From Ridgeia piscesae (taxonomy: Eukaryota > Annelida > Polychaeta > Sabellida > Siboglinidae), in assembly GCA_025642075.2 (NCBI GenBank), contig JAODUO010000624.1, forward strand, positions 1 to 64,000: DNA of 64,000 bases. The letters run 5' to 3'. Under the pieces are notes generated by a model. The model was given only the letters and a program-made list of their open reading frames with translations. It searched no databases and was not told the DNA's origin. Both the position numbers and the translations under genes were made by a program. Positions 1-12,112 of the stretch are shown in pieces. How positions within the stretch are numbered: the stretch's first letter is position 1; each line of letters starts with the position of its first letter.

Positions 1-700
1 TGAATCAGACTGCTTGAAACTGGTAGTTCTTTCTCTATGGGCTGCCTGTCCACCTCGTAACCCCTTGTCAGTCAATGTTAACCCTGACAAAAGGCAGCAA
101 TCGACTGCACCCACAGCGTCCAGTGTAATTTACTGATACATAATAACGACATTTTCTTTGCCTTGGCCTCTGGGATAGAAGTTGTCAGGCCATTATTTAT
201 AAATGTTACAGTTCTTTAATGTGTATAATTGTTTATAGTCCAATATGTTTGATCAGACCCAATGAGTTGAACATATCAGGGACCTGACAGTAAATGTGGG
301 GGCCAGGACCCCCACCCCCACCCCAGGCACCTATTGACCCCTTACCAACCTCTAAATGCCTGTGTGGGTGTTTGTTTTGTCAAATGAATATTACAATCAG
401 GCAGCATAGTTTTCAGATGTAGCATAATTGTTACATTTAAAAGTGCCACACTGTAACCCCAAGTCACTATGTGCCTTAAATGTTTCAGATTGATCATTAA
501 TAGATTTTTGATATATAAGAAGTGTTGAAAGACTCAAAAAGTCACATGTAACGCCATGTTGGAATTGCTCAACACTAAACTGCAAGGAAAAAGAAGACAG
601 TCTAACACAAATCTAATTTATTGTTGCTCTTTACAATAACATATAGAAATGAAGGCAAATAACATACAATATTAATAAAATAAACAGAACAATATATGGG
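1..700. other. No gene seen
   Basis: No convincing coding exon, RNA gene or repeat family was recognised on either strand. The open frames are short and lack any family signature. A short C-rich run lies near 305-325. The stretch is best treated as intergenic sequence. Confidence 0.5.
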
Positions 701-711
701 AAGAACATTAC

Positions 712-776
712 GATATTATATATACATATATATTATATATTATATTATATTATATATTATATATATATATATATTA

Positions 777-816
<40 letters not shown>

Positions 817-939
817 TTTACAGGCACACACGCACGCACGCACGCACACGCACACGCACACGCACACGCACACGCACACGCACACGCACACGCACACGCA
901 CACGCACACGCACACGCACACGCACACGCACACGCACAC

Positions 940-976
<37 letters not shown>
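712..976. repeat. Compound microsatellite (AT)n, (CACG)n, (CACACG)n, (CA)n
   Basis: An AT/TATA-rich tract to about 812 is followed by CACG and CACACG repeats from about 823, then a pure CA run from about 940 to 974. The ordered change of unit suggests stepwise mutation of one CA-type tract. Frames across it read as Cys-Val or Thr-His runs and are not genes. Confidence 0.9.
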
Positions 977-979
977 ACA

Positions 980-1635
980 AAGACTTAATGTGGCATAACC
1001 CCTGACCCCACGGTTTAATCGTTTGAACTAGTGTCTGGTGGACAAGGCGTCAAACGTGCCGGACATTCTGAGAATGTGGCACTCGGGGGTATTATTTGGA
1101 CGAACAAGCTGAGGTGAGATGACAATTAGTGTCCGTTCTTCATTATCCGACGAAAGAACCCGATTTGTTTTACATAGGACGTGTTTTAGACAGAATATTG
1201 AATATACTGCCGCATGATCTTTCACGAGATATTAACAATATTCGCTTGTCATTCATATTTGCTAAGTGACTATTTTGCAGAACTCACCAATATTTTAAAA
1301 TCCGTTAGCAGGTTGGGGAACAAATTAGTGTTACCGCGTTTGGGTAGATTATTTTGTCTGAAAAAATTACGTTTGACAATTTCACGAGTTTTTTTCACGA
1401 GTTCAGTTAAATATAATATTCCGTATACTGAGAAAAAGAACGAAAATGTTGTAAAGACATAAATTTCCTATTCAACGCACGAATGGCCGCCTATGTAAAA
1501 TCAAACTTGGTTTGACCATAGGAAAGTGTCGAGCGCCGCCATAACATTATTTCATGAAATGCACACATGCGCGTGCACACATTTGCGCGCGCGAGTACAA
1601 ACATACACACGCAAACGCACACGGTCGTACGTAAG
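980..1635. other. No gene seen
   Basis: Unique-looking sequence with no supported exon. A loose CA/CG-rich stretch (1560-1630) precedes the first recognisable LINE codons and may mark the 5' truncation point of that element. Confidence 0.4.
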
Positions 1636-1644
1636 CATGTACGC

Positions 1645-2978
1645 CCGATCTCTATTTTAAATACGTTCTCAAAATTATTTGAGAGGATAGTCTATCAATA
1701 ATTAAATGCATATCTCCAAACACATCAGCTACTGTATGAACATCAGTCAGGCTTTAGATCCTCTTATTCTACTGAAACATGTTTAATATATCTCACTGAC
1801 TTCATAAAACAAGAGCAAAATAAAGGTAATTATGTAGGCATGGTGCTACTTGACCTTCAGAAGGCATTTGATACGGTAAATCATAAGATTATGCTTCAAA
1901 AACTGGAAGCAATAGGACTTCATGAATCTGCTATAGCCTGGTTTAAATCATATTTATATGGACGTCAACAATCAGTTGAAATATGTGAAGCGATCTGTAA
2001 TCCGATGACTGTCACATGTGGTGTCACACAAGGTTCAATTCTGGGACCGTTATTATTTCTAATATATTAATGATATTTACACAGCTGTTCGCTGCAAACT
2101 ACTTTTGTATGCTGATGATTCAGCTCTTTTAGTCTCGTGTAAAGACACCCAACTGATTCAAGAAAGTCTTTCTTCAGAACTCGAGGCAGCCAGAGAATGG
2201 CTAATCAATAACAAATTGTCCCTCCATCTAGGGAAAACGGAGTCAATTCTATTTGGGTCGAAACGTAAACTTAACACCTGTAGTTCCATCCAGGTGAGAT
2301 GTGCTGGTACGACATTGGCAAGTCAAACCCATGTTAAATACCTAGGCATAGACCTAGATCAGTCATTAATTGGAGAAAGAGTGGCTGACAAGATTATTTG
2401 TAAATCAAATGCCAAATTAAATTTTTTTGTATAGACATACAAAACATATCAACATGAAAACAAAAACCCCTCTTACCAAAACATTAATACAATGCCATTT
2501 TGACTATGCATGTTCATCATGGTTCTCTGGTTTAACCAAGATATATAAATCCAGACTTCAGTGTACTCAGAACAAGATAATCCGTTTCATCTTAAATGCA
2601 CTAGCCAGAACCCACATCGGTTTGAGAGAGTTTAGACTGGTGAATATGTTACCAGTGGAGTTACGAGTTAAACAACTCAAATTGAACCTTGTTTACAATG
2701 TCATAAATGATAAAGCACCGAAGTATATGTCAAATTTGATAAATGTAGCATGTAAGCAGCATGGCATAAATACAAGATCTAGTGTTATGTCTCTTCGTGT
2801 GCCGCATGTTAAATCATTTGGGCAAACCTCCTTTTACTACACAGGAATTCACGCCTGGAACGAATTGCCATTTTCCATACAAAGTGTTCAGAACATGAGG
2901 CAATTTAAATGTCTACTGAAGCAGTTTTTGTTCAGTTGTCTTAATGATCAGGAAGCCAGCTCATTTATTTATTATTAA
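1645..2978 (+). pseudogene. LINE reverse transcriptase fragment, disabled
   Basis: Three consecutive open pieces read as one reverse transcriptase after frame changes. The first (from 1645, open from 1840 to 2070) has an RPISIL-type block, a fingers motif (SGFRSSYSTE), motif A (DLQKAFDTVNH) and motif B (GVTQGSILGP). The second (2105-2434) carries the catalytic YADD of motif C. The third (2427-2978) is the thumb and C-terminal region (HFDYACSSWF, HAWNELP). Disabling changes are an in-frame TAA near 1699, a frame break at about 2070 with a stop just after motif B, and another break at about 2430. The element would have acted in target-primed reverse transcription. This copy cannot encode an active enzyme. 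Confidence 0.85.
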
Positions 2979-3284
2979 TCATAATTGATGACGTAATTTG
3001 TATTTTTTACTTTTGTTATTTATTAGACTTATTTATGATTTTTTTGTAATAAATAACAAGGTTTTACAAAGTGTTTCTAATCAGGAGATATTTCCATACT
3101 TTTTATATTGTAATTATCAATGTCATTTACATATATTAGTAATTATTTATATCACTTATTTATTATGGTTGTTTTAGTATGTTATATTTGTCATTTCTGT
3201 CAATGTCTGTCATGTGTATGTCAAAGGACCACAATGGAAATAAGTGCGTGCACTTTTTGTGTTATCCGAATATTTAAATGTACC

Positions 3285-3309
3285 TTGTATTATATATATT
3301 ATATATATG

Positions 3310-3340
<31 letters not shown>

Positions 3341-3470
3341 GATCATATTTGATAATGATTGTGATGTTAATATAAAATAAACAACAATGATACACATAAT
3401 GCTTGATGATTTTTATGATATATCCAGAGATATTATAAATAGTATTGATATATATATATATTATATATAT

Positions 3471-3519
<49 letters not shown>

Positions 3520-3525
3520 GCATAT
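3285..3525. repeat. AT microsatellites inside the LINE 3' UTR
   Basis: Two (AT)n tracts (about 3285-3342 and 3446-3520) flank an AT-rich segment. The sister LINE copy at 27377-27783 has only about 10 bp between the same flanking sequences, so roughly 230 bp was gained in this copy or lost in the other. Confidence 0.8.
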
Positions 3526-3599
3526 GTGTACAATGTTTTAAATTTTATATTAAATAAATCAATCAATCAATCAAAAAATCAGCCCATCAATGTCTTGAC

Positions 3600-4860
3600 T
3601 GTATTTTCACTCGGGATAACGTCCCAGAAGGCCAGTTTTACCGGTGAAAGGAGTTGTTGACGAAGACAAATACACACACGCTCGTTCGTACGGACACATA
3701 TATGAATATACATATGCGCAAACAGTCACGACATTGCCAGGAAGTTGTGCACTGCGCAGCTGCGGGTTAGCACAATCTGTGATAATGTCATTGCGGTTTA
3801 CGCCCAACAACGGGGTATACGAAGTGGATCAGCGGTAGGTCATTTTCAGATACAGTTATAATGGCAAAATTGAGGTGGGTCCAAATTCTGCATAAGTGCC
3901 ATATCCTTATTATTACTTCGCTTCAATTTTGTTTCAGGAAACGACCACAGCGACATCGAGCTCGACAACGTATGCGATGTGGCGATAGGAACTCCAGAAG
4001 CATTCTTTGCGATCTTCCACCGCAATCAAGGAGAAGTCGGATTTTCTTCAAGTTGATGAAGCGGGTGTTAAGTCTTGGAGACTGTGACATTACTTTTAAT
4101 TAACAGGCATGAAATGTTAAGGCGTTATGAAGTGTAAATCGTTTAAATTTATTTTAAGTAACCATGGTCGGGAGGAGAGTAACTTTCTTTCATTGTTGAA
4201 GCACTGGTCGCTGACCCTCACAAAATGGGTCTATATTTTATTTTGTCAGTTATCTGCAATACTGGCTGAGGTATAGTGAACAATAGATTTTTTAATAATG
4301 GCGGCACTAATTTGCACACAAAAACGATACGTGGGACATTTTGCTGACTTGTTAACATAGCAAACCGTTTTCTACGTATTTTATTCCGATCTTGTGATAC
4401 CAATTAAAAGTATATTTCCGGGGGGTGCACGATATCCCCCCCTCTCTTCCGACTAGACTGGTGCAGTGGCGTAGCCAGAGGGGGGGGGGACAGGGTGGCC
4501 TAACCCTCCAAATCCCGGAAAAGTTAGGATGGTGTAAAACGGAGGACCAATAACTTGCTGCATGATTCATAGAGTCGCAAAGTACAAAGAGTCCCAGTCC
4601 TACCCTTTCGCAAAGAAATGTGTCATCATTCAAACAGGATTACGTTAGGAATTCTCCATTTATGTCGCTGGCTGCAGCCCAAGTTGTAAGAGGGCACTAA
4701 CATATCCTAATTCTCAATGTGCATGATGGCTAATGGCTATTACGGATTCAAAATAATAGTTGCCCGGTTACTAGACTAGGGTCAAATTGCATTTTGTTGT
4801 TATTATTTTCTTGGCATCACTGTCATCAGGCGTAAGTTTACCATGATTTCCTTTTCCACT
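3600..4860. other. No gene seen
   Basis: No exon with family similarity was found. A C-rich patch occurs near 4434-4510. Short open frames here have no recognisable motif. Confidence 0.4.
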
Positions 4861-4872
4861 ACGTTCTCTGTC

Positions 4873-4875
<3 letters not shown>

Positions 4876-4969
<94 letters not shown>

Positions 4970-4980
4970 TAGATAGATAA
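4876..4980. repeat. (AT)n microsatellite with GATA end
   Basis: About 90 bp of uninterrupted AT dinucleotides, then GATAGATAGATA. Frames through it read as Tyr-Ile runs and are not coding. Confidence 0.95.
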
Positions 4981-5779
4981 ATTATATTTATTGTTGATAT
5001 ATTTATTGTTGATACATTCAAATGCAAACTCATACAAACATTGTCGCATACCCACTTACAGAGACAGAAGATTCACACTGTCACCTCCATGTTGGTTTCT
5101 GTCATGAATCATGACCCTGATGCAAAATCGGTGTTGTGTACACTAAGGACAGTGTGGTAAAACTGCACTACTAAAATGTATGACATAGTAAGACAAATCT
5201 AATCTGTATATTTTTTTTTCCAGAAAATGCAATCGACAAAAGAAAAACGGGTGAATGTGAACATTGTCACGCAACATGCTTGGATTTTCAACACTGGAAT
5301 AACAACATATATTATATACACTGCGCTTGGATTTATGACACTGGACTGTCAATATATGCAATGAGTCTGTAGTGTCTTGTGAACATTGGCATGTGGATAT
5401 ATCAGTGCTTTGAACAATGATACACATTGAAGCCTGGTGGTGTAGTTGGCACCTGATGTGGCTTATTAACATCGATACACTTCACTTGGCACTGATTGCC
5501 ACTGAACTTAAATATTATAAACATTGAGTCAGCAATGCGTTACATTTTTACAGTCAGTTCTCATTACATGCAATGAAGCTGATTGGTTGTTGTACTTCTA
5601 TTTCACTCGTTTCCCATGTATACATGTCGGCTGCATACTGTGAACAATATAGAATATTATTTCATATTAAAATGCGAGACATTGTACAAAACAAAGTTGA
5701 TCGCAGTATTATTGGGTTTACTTTGTACTGTGATACCGTATATAAAGTTAACGAAATATTACACTGGACATTAAATACT

Positions 5780-6400
5780 GGCAATTAGGTCAAGGTTAAA
5801 AGTTAATACACAATTTTGTTGGTAAACATGTACACATTTTCTACTTCAATAATTCATAACATGTTACAATCAATGTGTCGCACTTCATAAATTAAATAGG
5901 ATATTTGCCAAAAATAAATAGATCAATGGTCATTCTAGGTCAATTAACTAGATCGTCAGGGTCACAATACAATTGCCCACATTCATTGATTAGTTATGAT
6001 TAATTTTAGCACTGAAATTATTCACAATAACAATATTCTGACAAATACAATTACGTCAAGGTCAACTTTAAAAAGAAATGTCATTAATGGTTCACACTCT
6101 GATATGCCATTATGTTGACTATATGAACATAAATGATCCATTGCAACAATATGTATGTGGAATTACAAACTATTCAGTTCATAAATTGCACTTAATAATA
6201 TAATTAGGTCATCTCTCAATATAGATCACCTGCCAGCATTAGTCAGTTATCTAGGTCACGCCAAGGTCATATCAAGGTCACGATATATGGGGGTCAATAC
6301 TTGGTTATTAATATTTATTGTTCTGATAAGGTATTTATGTAACATCATTCTGGCCAATACAATTACGTCAAGGTCAACTTTAAAAAAGAAATGTCATATC
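5780..6400. repeat. AAGGTCA-rich region with a ~38-bp direct repeat
   Basis: A block starting TACAATTACGTCAAGGTCAA occurs at about 6048-6085 and again at about 6358-6395, continuing through AAAGAAATGTCAT in both. The same region carries further AGGTCA half-sites near 5935, 6206, 6254, 6264 and 6273. It may be a decayed dispersed repeat or a cluster of nuclear-receptor-like half-sites. No coding capacity is seen. Confidence 0.5.
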
Positions 6401-6830
6401 TTTTGGTTTCATTGTCTGCCACTTGGCGGCAGCACAAATTTCAGGTCACAGAAAATGGATATGAAAACTGTGGACACTTTGGCCTGTTTTTCTGACTCAA
6501 AAATGTCGAATAACTTTGTTAATAATAAAGCTATTGAAAAAAAATCAAAAAGGGTTGTAAACTAGATAGCATACACTATCACAGGAAAGTGTTTAAATGA
6601 TTCTATGACAATTTTGAAATTTTTGTTGATGTACCCCTTTCTAATTGAGGCGATCAAATCTGATGAATGTTTACCGAAAGCTGTCAACAGCTTTATACCT
6701 AAATCCTGCCGAATCCTGTTTGCCTTTTTAGCGGGTAATACTAGAAACTTAATAACACTTTCTTCAACACTAGTTGGATAATTATATACGTTGTTCTAAA
6801 CTTATTGAGGTGGTTCTTTACAACTAGAAA
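6400..6830. other. No gene seen
   Basis: AT-rich sequence upstream of the gypsy remnant. No long terminal repeat or primer binding site could be recognised here, so the left end of the gypsy element is missing or beyond recognition. Confidence 0.35.
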
Positions 6831-6857
6831 GTGTGAACGCTGTGGTTACGCAAACAT

Positions 6858-8294
6858 ATGCGCGGAGAGAGTGCAATAAGTCCAATGCAAAAGGACATTT
6901 TGCTTCTATTTGTCGCTCGAAGCGTAACACTGAATTTTGAACGCCATAAAGCGTATGAAGTCGAACGTGAAGGGATAAAACAATATCGTGGCAAAGCCGA
7001 ATGTGACGGAAGAGGACCGTTTGTCGGTGACATCGAAAATGACCGAACCAAACCACAGGTTGAAACTGGTCAATCGACTGCGTTCCTCAGTGTGGTTGAC
7101 TGCACAGAGAAGAAAGACGCTTGGTTGGTAACTCTGACAGTGAAGCGGATGCGACTTCGTTTCAAAATCGACACCGTCGCTGACGTCACGATAATAACAA
7201 AAAAGACATGGGTGGCAATGGAAGACAAACCGAGACTAGAACCAACAGCCGTCCGTCTCAACAGTGTTGGTGGACAGCTAAAGGCGTTTGGTCAGTTCAT
7301 GGCAGTCACGAAGCATAGGAACACGGTTTATCGCTTCAACGTGATCGTCATTGAAGGGGAGAAAATGACCAACCTACTGTCACGAGACGTCGCTGCAGAC
7401 ATGGGTCTCGTGTGTCGTCTGGAGCAAGTTGACGCATCGGGTGATGATGATGCTAGAATTGGCCTCATGAAGACCGAACCTGTCACAATAAAGCTGAAGG
7501 CAGGGGCTGAACCACTGTGCTTAACAACTGCGAGATGTGTACCTTTCCCTCTGAAGGACGCTGTTAAAGCAGAACTCAATAACATGGTTGAGTCAGGCGT
7601 GATCAGATCTGTGACAGAACCAACGATGGTTCCGACCATCAAGAAAACCGGAGCTGTGCGTATCTGCGTCGACTTGAAGCAACTGAATAGAGCAGTTCGA
7701 CGTGAACACCATATGCTTCCTTCGCTGGAAGATATAGCGCCTAAACTTGCCGAGTCGATAGTGTTCTCGACTCTAGACGCTGCAAGCGGGTTTTGGCAAA
7801 TCCCGGTTGACGAAGACAGCCAATTGTTGACTTCCTTCATAACACCATTTGGACGTTATGCATTTTGCAGACTGCCATTTGGAATTTCCTCCGAGATATT
7901 CCAACGCAAGATGTCGACACTACTCGAAGGACTGGACGGGATAGAAGTGATCATGGACGACATACTGGTTCATGGTCGTAACAGGGAAGAACACGACGCC
8001 CATCTCAATGCTGTCCTAAGGATAATCAACGACTCGGGCCTGAAACTCAACCCAAAGATATGCGTCTTCAGAAAAACCAAACTGACGTATTTCGGTCACC
8101 TGATTGGGAGTGATGGCATCAAGCCAGATCCAGAGAGGGTTGAATCTCTACTGGAACTGTCACGTCCGAACAACGTTAGCGAACTGAGAACAGTGTTGGG
8201 TATGTTTCAGTACCTGGCCATGTTCGTGTACGATATGTCGTCAATGATGAAACCGATGATTGAGTTACTCAAGTCTGATGTCGTCTGGTCATGA
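6858..8294 (+). pseudogene. Gypsy pol: protease and reverse transcriptase, ends in stop
   Basis: An open stretch of 478 codons. The protease active site reads DTVADVTII (7159-7198), where the family has DT/SG-A, so the key Gly is replaced. RT blocks follow: ICVDLKQLN (about 7660), TLDAASGFWQIPV (about 7765-7806), LPFGIS (7873 on), and the catalytic VIMDDI (about 7948-7965; the first residue is usually Tyr or Phe). The frame ends at TGA 8292-8294, at the junction to RNase H, where an intact element would read on. Before 6940 the real gag frame is a different one, so the first ~25 residues are not native. Confidence 0.85.
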
Positions 8295-9154
8295 GACAAG
8301 GTACAACAAGCTTCGTTTGATAAGACGAAAGAACTGTTGACGACTACACCGACGTTGTCCTACTACGACTCAACGAAACCGACGGTAGTGAGTGCGGATG
8401 CAAGCAGTTACGGAATCGGTGCTGTGCTGATGCAATCTACTGATGGAATCCTCAAGCCAATCGCCTTCGCGTCAAGGACGCTGACGACCGCGAAACAACG
8501 GTACGCCCAAATAGAAAAGGAGATGCTTGCAGGTGTCTGGGCGTGCGAGAAATTCCGAAGATATCTCGATGGATTGAAGGAATTCAAACTACTTACCGAC
8601 CATCGACCGTTGGTACCGCTTATGAACACGAAACGCTGCGTTGCCAGCGATTGTTGATGAGGGCCATGCGATGTAATCCGATTGTTGAATACGTTCCCGG
8701 AAAGCAACTCATGATCGCAGATGCTCTATCCAGAAAGTCGCTGGTTGGACGCGAATCTCGAATCGATGACATCGAGCTATCAGACGATATAACAGCTCTT
8801 GTTGACGCAGTTCAACAAAACTGGCCCGTGACGGAAGATCGTCTTACCGAGATCAAAGTCGAAACCTCGACAGATGCTATAATGAAATCAATCACATATT
8901 TCATAGCGAATGGGTGGCCTAGTCATGAAAGTGCTGTTCCACACTCTGTTCGAGACTACTACCGCGAGAGAGCGCTACTCTCATTGAATGATGGTGTTGT
9001 CACATATAAACTCCAAATTGTGATGCCTCCAAAGATGCGAGACGACGCTTTGCGACGACTTCATGGATCGCACCAAGGCATCTTGAAACGTCGCGAACGA
9101 GCAGCCAGTGCCATCTCGACTTGTCAGTCTTCAGTTGGAGAAGGCATTTCTTGA
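8295..9154 (+). pseudogene. Gypsy pol: RNase H and integrase zinc-binding part, frameshifted
   Basis: RNase H is recognisable by [13 protein letters not shown] (from 8389) and LTDHRPL (about 8595-8616). A frame change between about 8618 and 8645 moves the reading to the frame open from 8543 to 9154. That frame continues with EYVPGKQLMIADALSR (about 8686-8733), typical of the RNase H end. It then enters the integrase N-terminal zinc finger LHGSHQGILK (about 9058), where the expected Cys after this block is Arg. The rest of integrase is missing. Confidence 0.8.
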
Positions 9155-9293
9155 CCAGTTCTTCTTTGATTTCGAATGTAGTGGGTGTTTCAGTAGTTAG
9201 GTTCTTTGGTGTGCCGTGCGGGATGTTGGTAGTGTCTTCTTTTGTTAATGTTCTGAAGAAGTGTTGATTGATGACCTCTGCTGCTACCATCAT
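9125..9293 (-). mobile_element. LINE fragment, linker before reverse transcriptase
   Basis: On the minus strand this reads INQHFFRTLTKEDTTNIP and later EELVKKCLLQLKTDKS. This is the stretch that precedes the SPGPDG block of many LINE reverse transcriptases. Similarity ends after KTDKS, where the gypsy sequence begins. It is a short piece that appears to have landed in, or been joined to, the gypsy pol. Confidence 0.55.
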
Positions 9294-9299
9294 GCATGC

Positions 9300-10690
9300 A
9301 CAGCAGTGACAACAATCTTCAAAATCTACAATGAACAGATAATCGATGATTTAATGCACGTCATTAGATAGAGGTTTCAGATTTGGTGGCCTGCTACTTC
9401 AAAACTTGCGAAACGACACCATTATCGATGACATTATGCAGACTGATAGTGGAATTCCAAGGACGTATTGGAACAGAAATGAATGGGTGTCAGCCTGTCA
9501 GGTTAGGGACTGGATAGTGCTAGTAGGAGAAAGAGATATGATAATTTTGCGAATTTTATACATGCATATGTGAATGGAGGCTATTTAATGTCTGAAAGTA
9601 TCAATACCATAGCTTCAAAAAACTACCGGGAAATCAAAGAAACGTTACTATGTACGATGCATCGCGCGACAGGAGCTGATTGGGGACTGGACACAAGAAT
9701 ACTATTCTAACGACAGTGATGATGACAGTTGTAGCTTCCGACTGATGAATATTAGGAAAATCAGGTCATAAATATCTTGCGTTATGCCTTTCTTATATTA
9801 AATGCCCAATTTAATACTGAGTTTACCACACTGTAATAGACATGATAATAGCGATTTAAGTAGTGCAGATAGTATACACGATTTTCGGCCGTATGTGTCT
9901 TTTATTACGGGATTTGCATTTTACATTGCTGTACGTTGTGGTTTCACAACAGTTCGATAAGCAGTTATATCTGACAAGTTGTCTAAATGCACATAATGAT
10001 AACACATGCATACATTTGCCCCAAAACAGGCTCTACTGCGCGAAAGATAGCATTCTTTATTACAAGTCAAGATCGCCAAACAAGTACTAGCCTACCATGT
10101 CAATCACCATAATAATCGATTAAAATGCATGATTTCCGTGATCATTGTTTCCGGCAAAGTGTTCCATTGCTTCTGCTTGTAATTATCCTTCGGACAATAT
10201 AACTGTAAAACACTATTTATGGACAGTCAAAGTCATACAGACTTTAGCATGGAGAACTTCCTGCCCCCATGTGCCCCTAACCTCGTTTTCGAGTTAGGAT
10301 CTGATTTTCACAGTAATATGATGTAACAGAAACCAAGCTGATGACTACATGCCTTGATATTATTATTTTAGTAAAATTAAAATGATGTTGCGTAATGTCC
10401 GGACACGCCTTCGTCTGCGAGTCACGAGACTATGAGCATGTGACGTCATAAACAGCCCGCCAACATCGACAGAGCGTGGAACGCATACATTCGAATTAAT
10501 CGATCTTCATCGACGCGGAGAATGAAACAATTCAAGGACAACAGTTGCAAGAAGTTGCACAAACATTTCGCAGATGAGTTCAGCTTAATATTTATAATGT
10601 TTAATTAACGTTTTTGTGTCAGTTTAGCTTCGACGTTCCTCACGGAACAGTAGGGAATGCATACGCGAGTCGTCATCATCATCGTGCTGT
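9300..10690. other. No gene seen
   Basis: No supported exon, tRNA-like fold or repeat family was recognised. Short open frames near 9863-10090 have no motif. The sequence is probably old element debris or intergenic DNA. Confidence 0.35.
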
Positions 10691-12060
10691 CGGTCGCGAT
10701 GCGCCAAAAACTGCTTTTATCACTTGACTGTCGCTCTCCATTTATCTCTCTGCTGTGTGAGTGATGTCCATGAGTCGCTCTTTATGTCTCTCAGCTTCAG
10801 GTTTCGCTTGATGGTATCCTTGAACCGGAGACGAGGGCGCCCTCTCTTTCTGTGACCAGAAGACTGTTGAGAGTAGAGAATCTGCTTTGCCTTTGGTAGC
10901 CTGTCTGGTGACATCCTGATGAGGTGTCCAGTTCACCGGAGATTCTTTCTGATCAGAAGATCTTCCATAGGTGGCAGCCCTGTCCGTTCGAGTATGTCCT
11001 TGTTTGTTACTTTGTCCATTCATGTTATCGAACGCAGGTGTCGCACCATGATGGACATGAAGGCATGCAGCTTTTTCACCTGTTGTCTATACCCGGTCCA
11101 GGCCTCGGCTCCGTATAGGAGGGTGGACAGCACGATTGCATGGTATATCGCCTTTAACCCGCATGGACACATGGTGGTTGTTCCAGAGTCTCTGGCGTAG
11201 TCGGCCGAAAGATGCACTAGCCTTGGCCATCCTCCTGTGTATTTCATCTTCAATGCATCCATTACTTGATATAGTGCTTCTGAGGTAGGTGAATTCCAGA
11301 ACAGAGTTCAGCTTGTTTCCATCAACCATGATATCCACCTCTCGGGTTCTTGTAGAGTTGGGTTGGTTCAGCACCTGGGTCTTCTTGATGTTAATCTTCA
11401 GGCCGAACTTCTTTGACGCATCGGAGAAAGCATCTACATTTTCTGCATCTCTTCAGCAGAGTGGGCAACCAGTGCACTGTCGTCTGCGAATAGCAGCTCT
11501 CTCATCAGTATCCGAGTATAGTCTTGGTTTTCGCTCTGTCTGGACTGTATGTAGACGCCATCTCCCATGTCTCGGAAGGCCTCGTCGAGCATTGCTGACA
11601 GGAAGATGGAGAAGCGCGTGGGGGCCAGTACACAACCTTGCTTGACCCCATTTGTGACACCGAACGATTCCGAGACTTCCCCTCCAACACTAACATTCGC
11701 CATCATTTCGGTATGTAGAGGCTCATAGTTGTGAACTTCTCTGGGCATCCATACTTCCTCAGTAGGTGCCATACCCCGGTCCTCCCAAATGTATCGAACG
11801 CCTTACTGAAGTCGACAAATACCATGTACAGTGGTCTATCCAGCTCAATGCACTTTTCTTGTAGCTGTTGGAGACAAAATATCATATCCACGGTGCTCCG
11901 GTTACCTCTGATTCTGAAGCCACATTGTGTCTCCGGAACTAGTTCCCACAGTCTGTTCGATCACCTTTCTTGTAGATGGTTACAATGCTGGCATACTTCC
12001 ATGCTTGTGGTACAGAACCCACCTCCCGGGCATCGGTGTCAGTAGTGACTCATTTGCTAA
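10690..12060 (-). mobile_element. Decayed LINE reverse transcriptase and C-terminal region
   Basis: Read leftward from about 12060. RT motif A is VFVDFSKAFDT (about 11820), motif B is NGVKQGCVLAPT (about 11640), and the catalytic block is ELLFADDSALVAHS (about 11470-11510). Next comes KLNSVLEFTYLRSTISSNG (about 11270-11325), then LLYGAEAWTGYRQQVKKLHAF (about 11110) with its usual partner RHLRSIT. The C-terminal tail has a GRPRLRFKDTIKRNLK block (about 10790-10840). The pieces fall in several frames, so the copy is dead. The FADD box and this C-terminus are common to a LINE group abundant in marine invertebrates; I leave the clade open (RTE- or I-like). The left part of the RT runs into a satellite at about 12060-12110. 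Confidence 0.8.
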
Positions 12061-12112
12061 TACATCACCCATCCACAACGTATTCGTGCACCGTGCATCC
12101 GCATTCACACAA

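Larger units (their letters stand above)
1640..3573 (+). mobile_element. 5'-truncated LINE (non-LTR retrotransposon) with 3' (CAAT)n tail
   Basis: The element begins inside the reverse-transcriptase domain and runs through the RT C-terminal region and an AT-rich 3' UTR to a short (CAAT)n tail at 3556-3573. Lack of the ORF start and endonuclease is the usual result of incomplete target-primed reverse transcription. The layout resembles the CR1/L2/Jockey side of LINEs, but I cannot fix the clade. A second, shorter, inverted copy lies at 27377-27783 within gene A. It matches the 3' end from about 2955 onward, including the tail. Confidence 0.85.
6830..9154 (+). mobile_element. Ty3/gypsy LTR retrotransposon, gag end to integrase N-terminus
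   Basis: Order is gag zinc knuckle (frame-shifted, ending KGHFASIC near 6890-6925), aspartic protease, reverse transcriptase, RNase H, and the start of integrase. That order is diagnostic of Ty3/gypsy. The element stops abruptly at about 9154, where a LINE fragment in the opposite orientation starts. The integrase core is absent. A gypsy pol 3' end with polypurine tract lies at 17.6-18.4 kb in the same orientation. The two may be halves of one element split by later insertions, or two separate copies. Confidence 0.85.
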
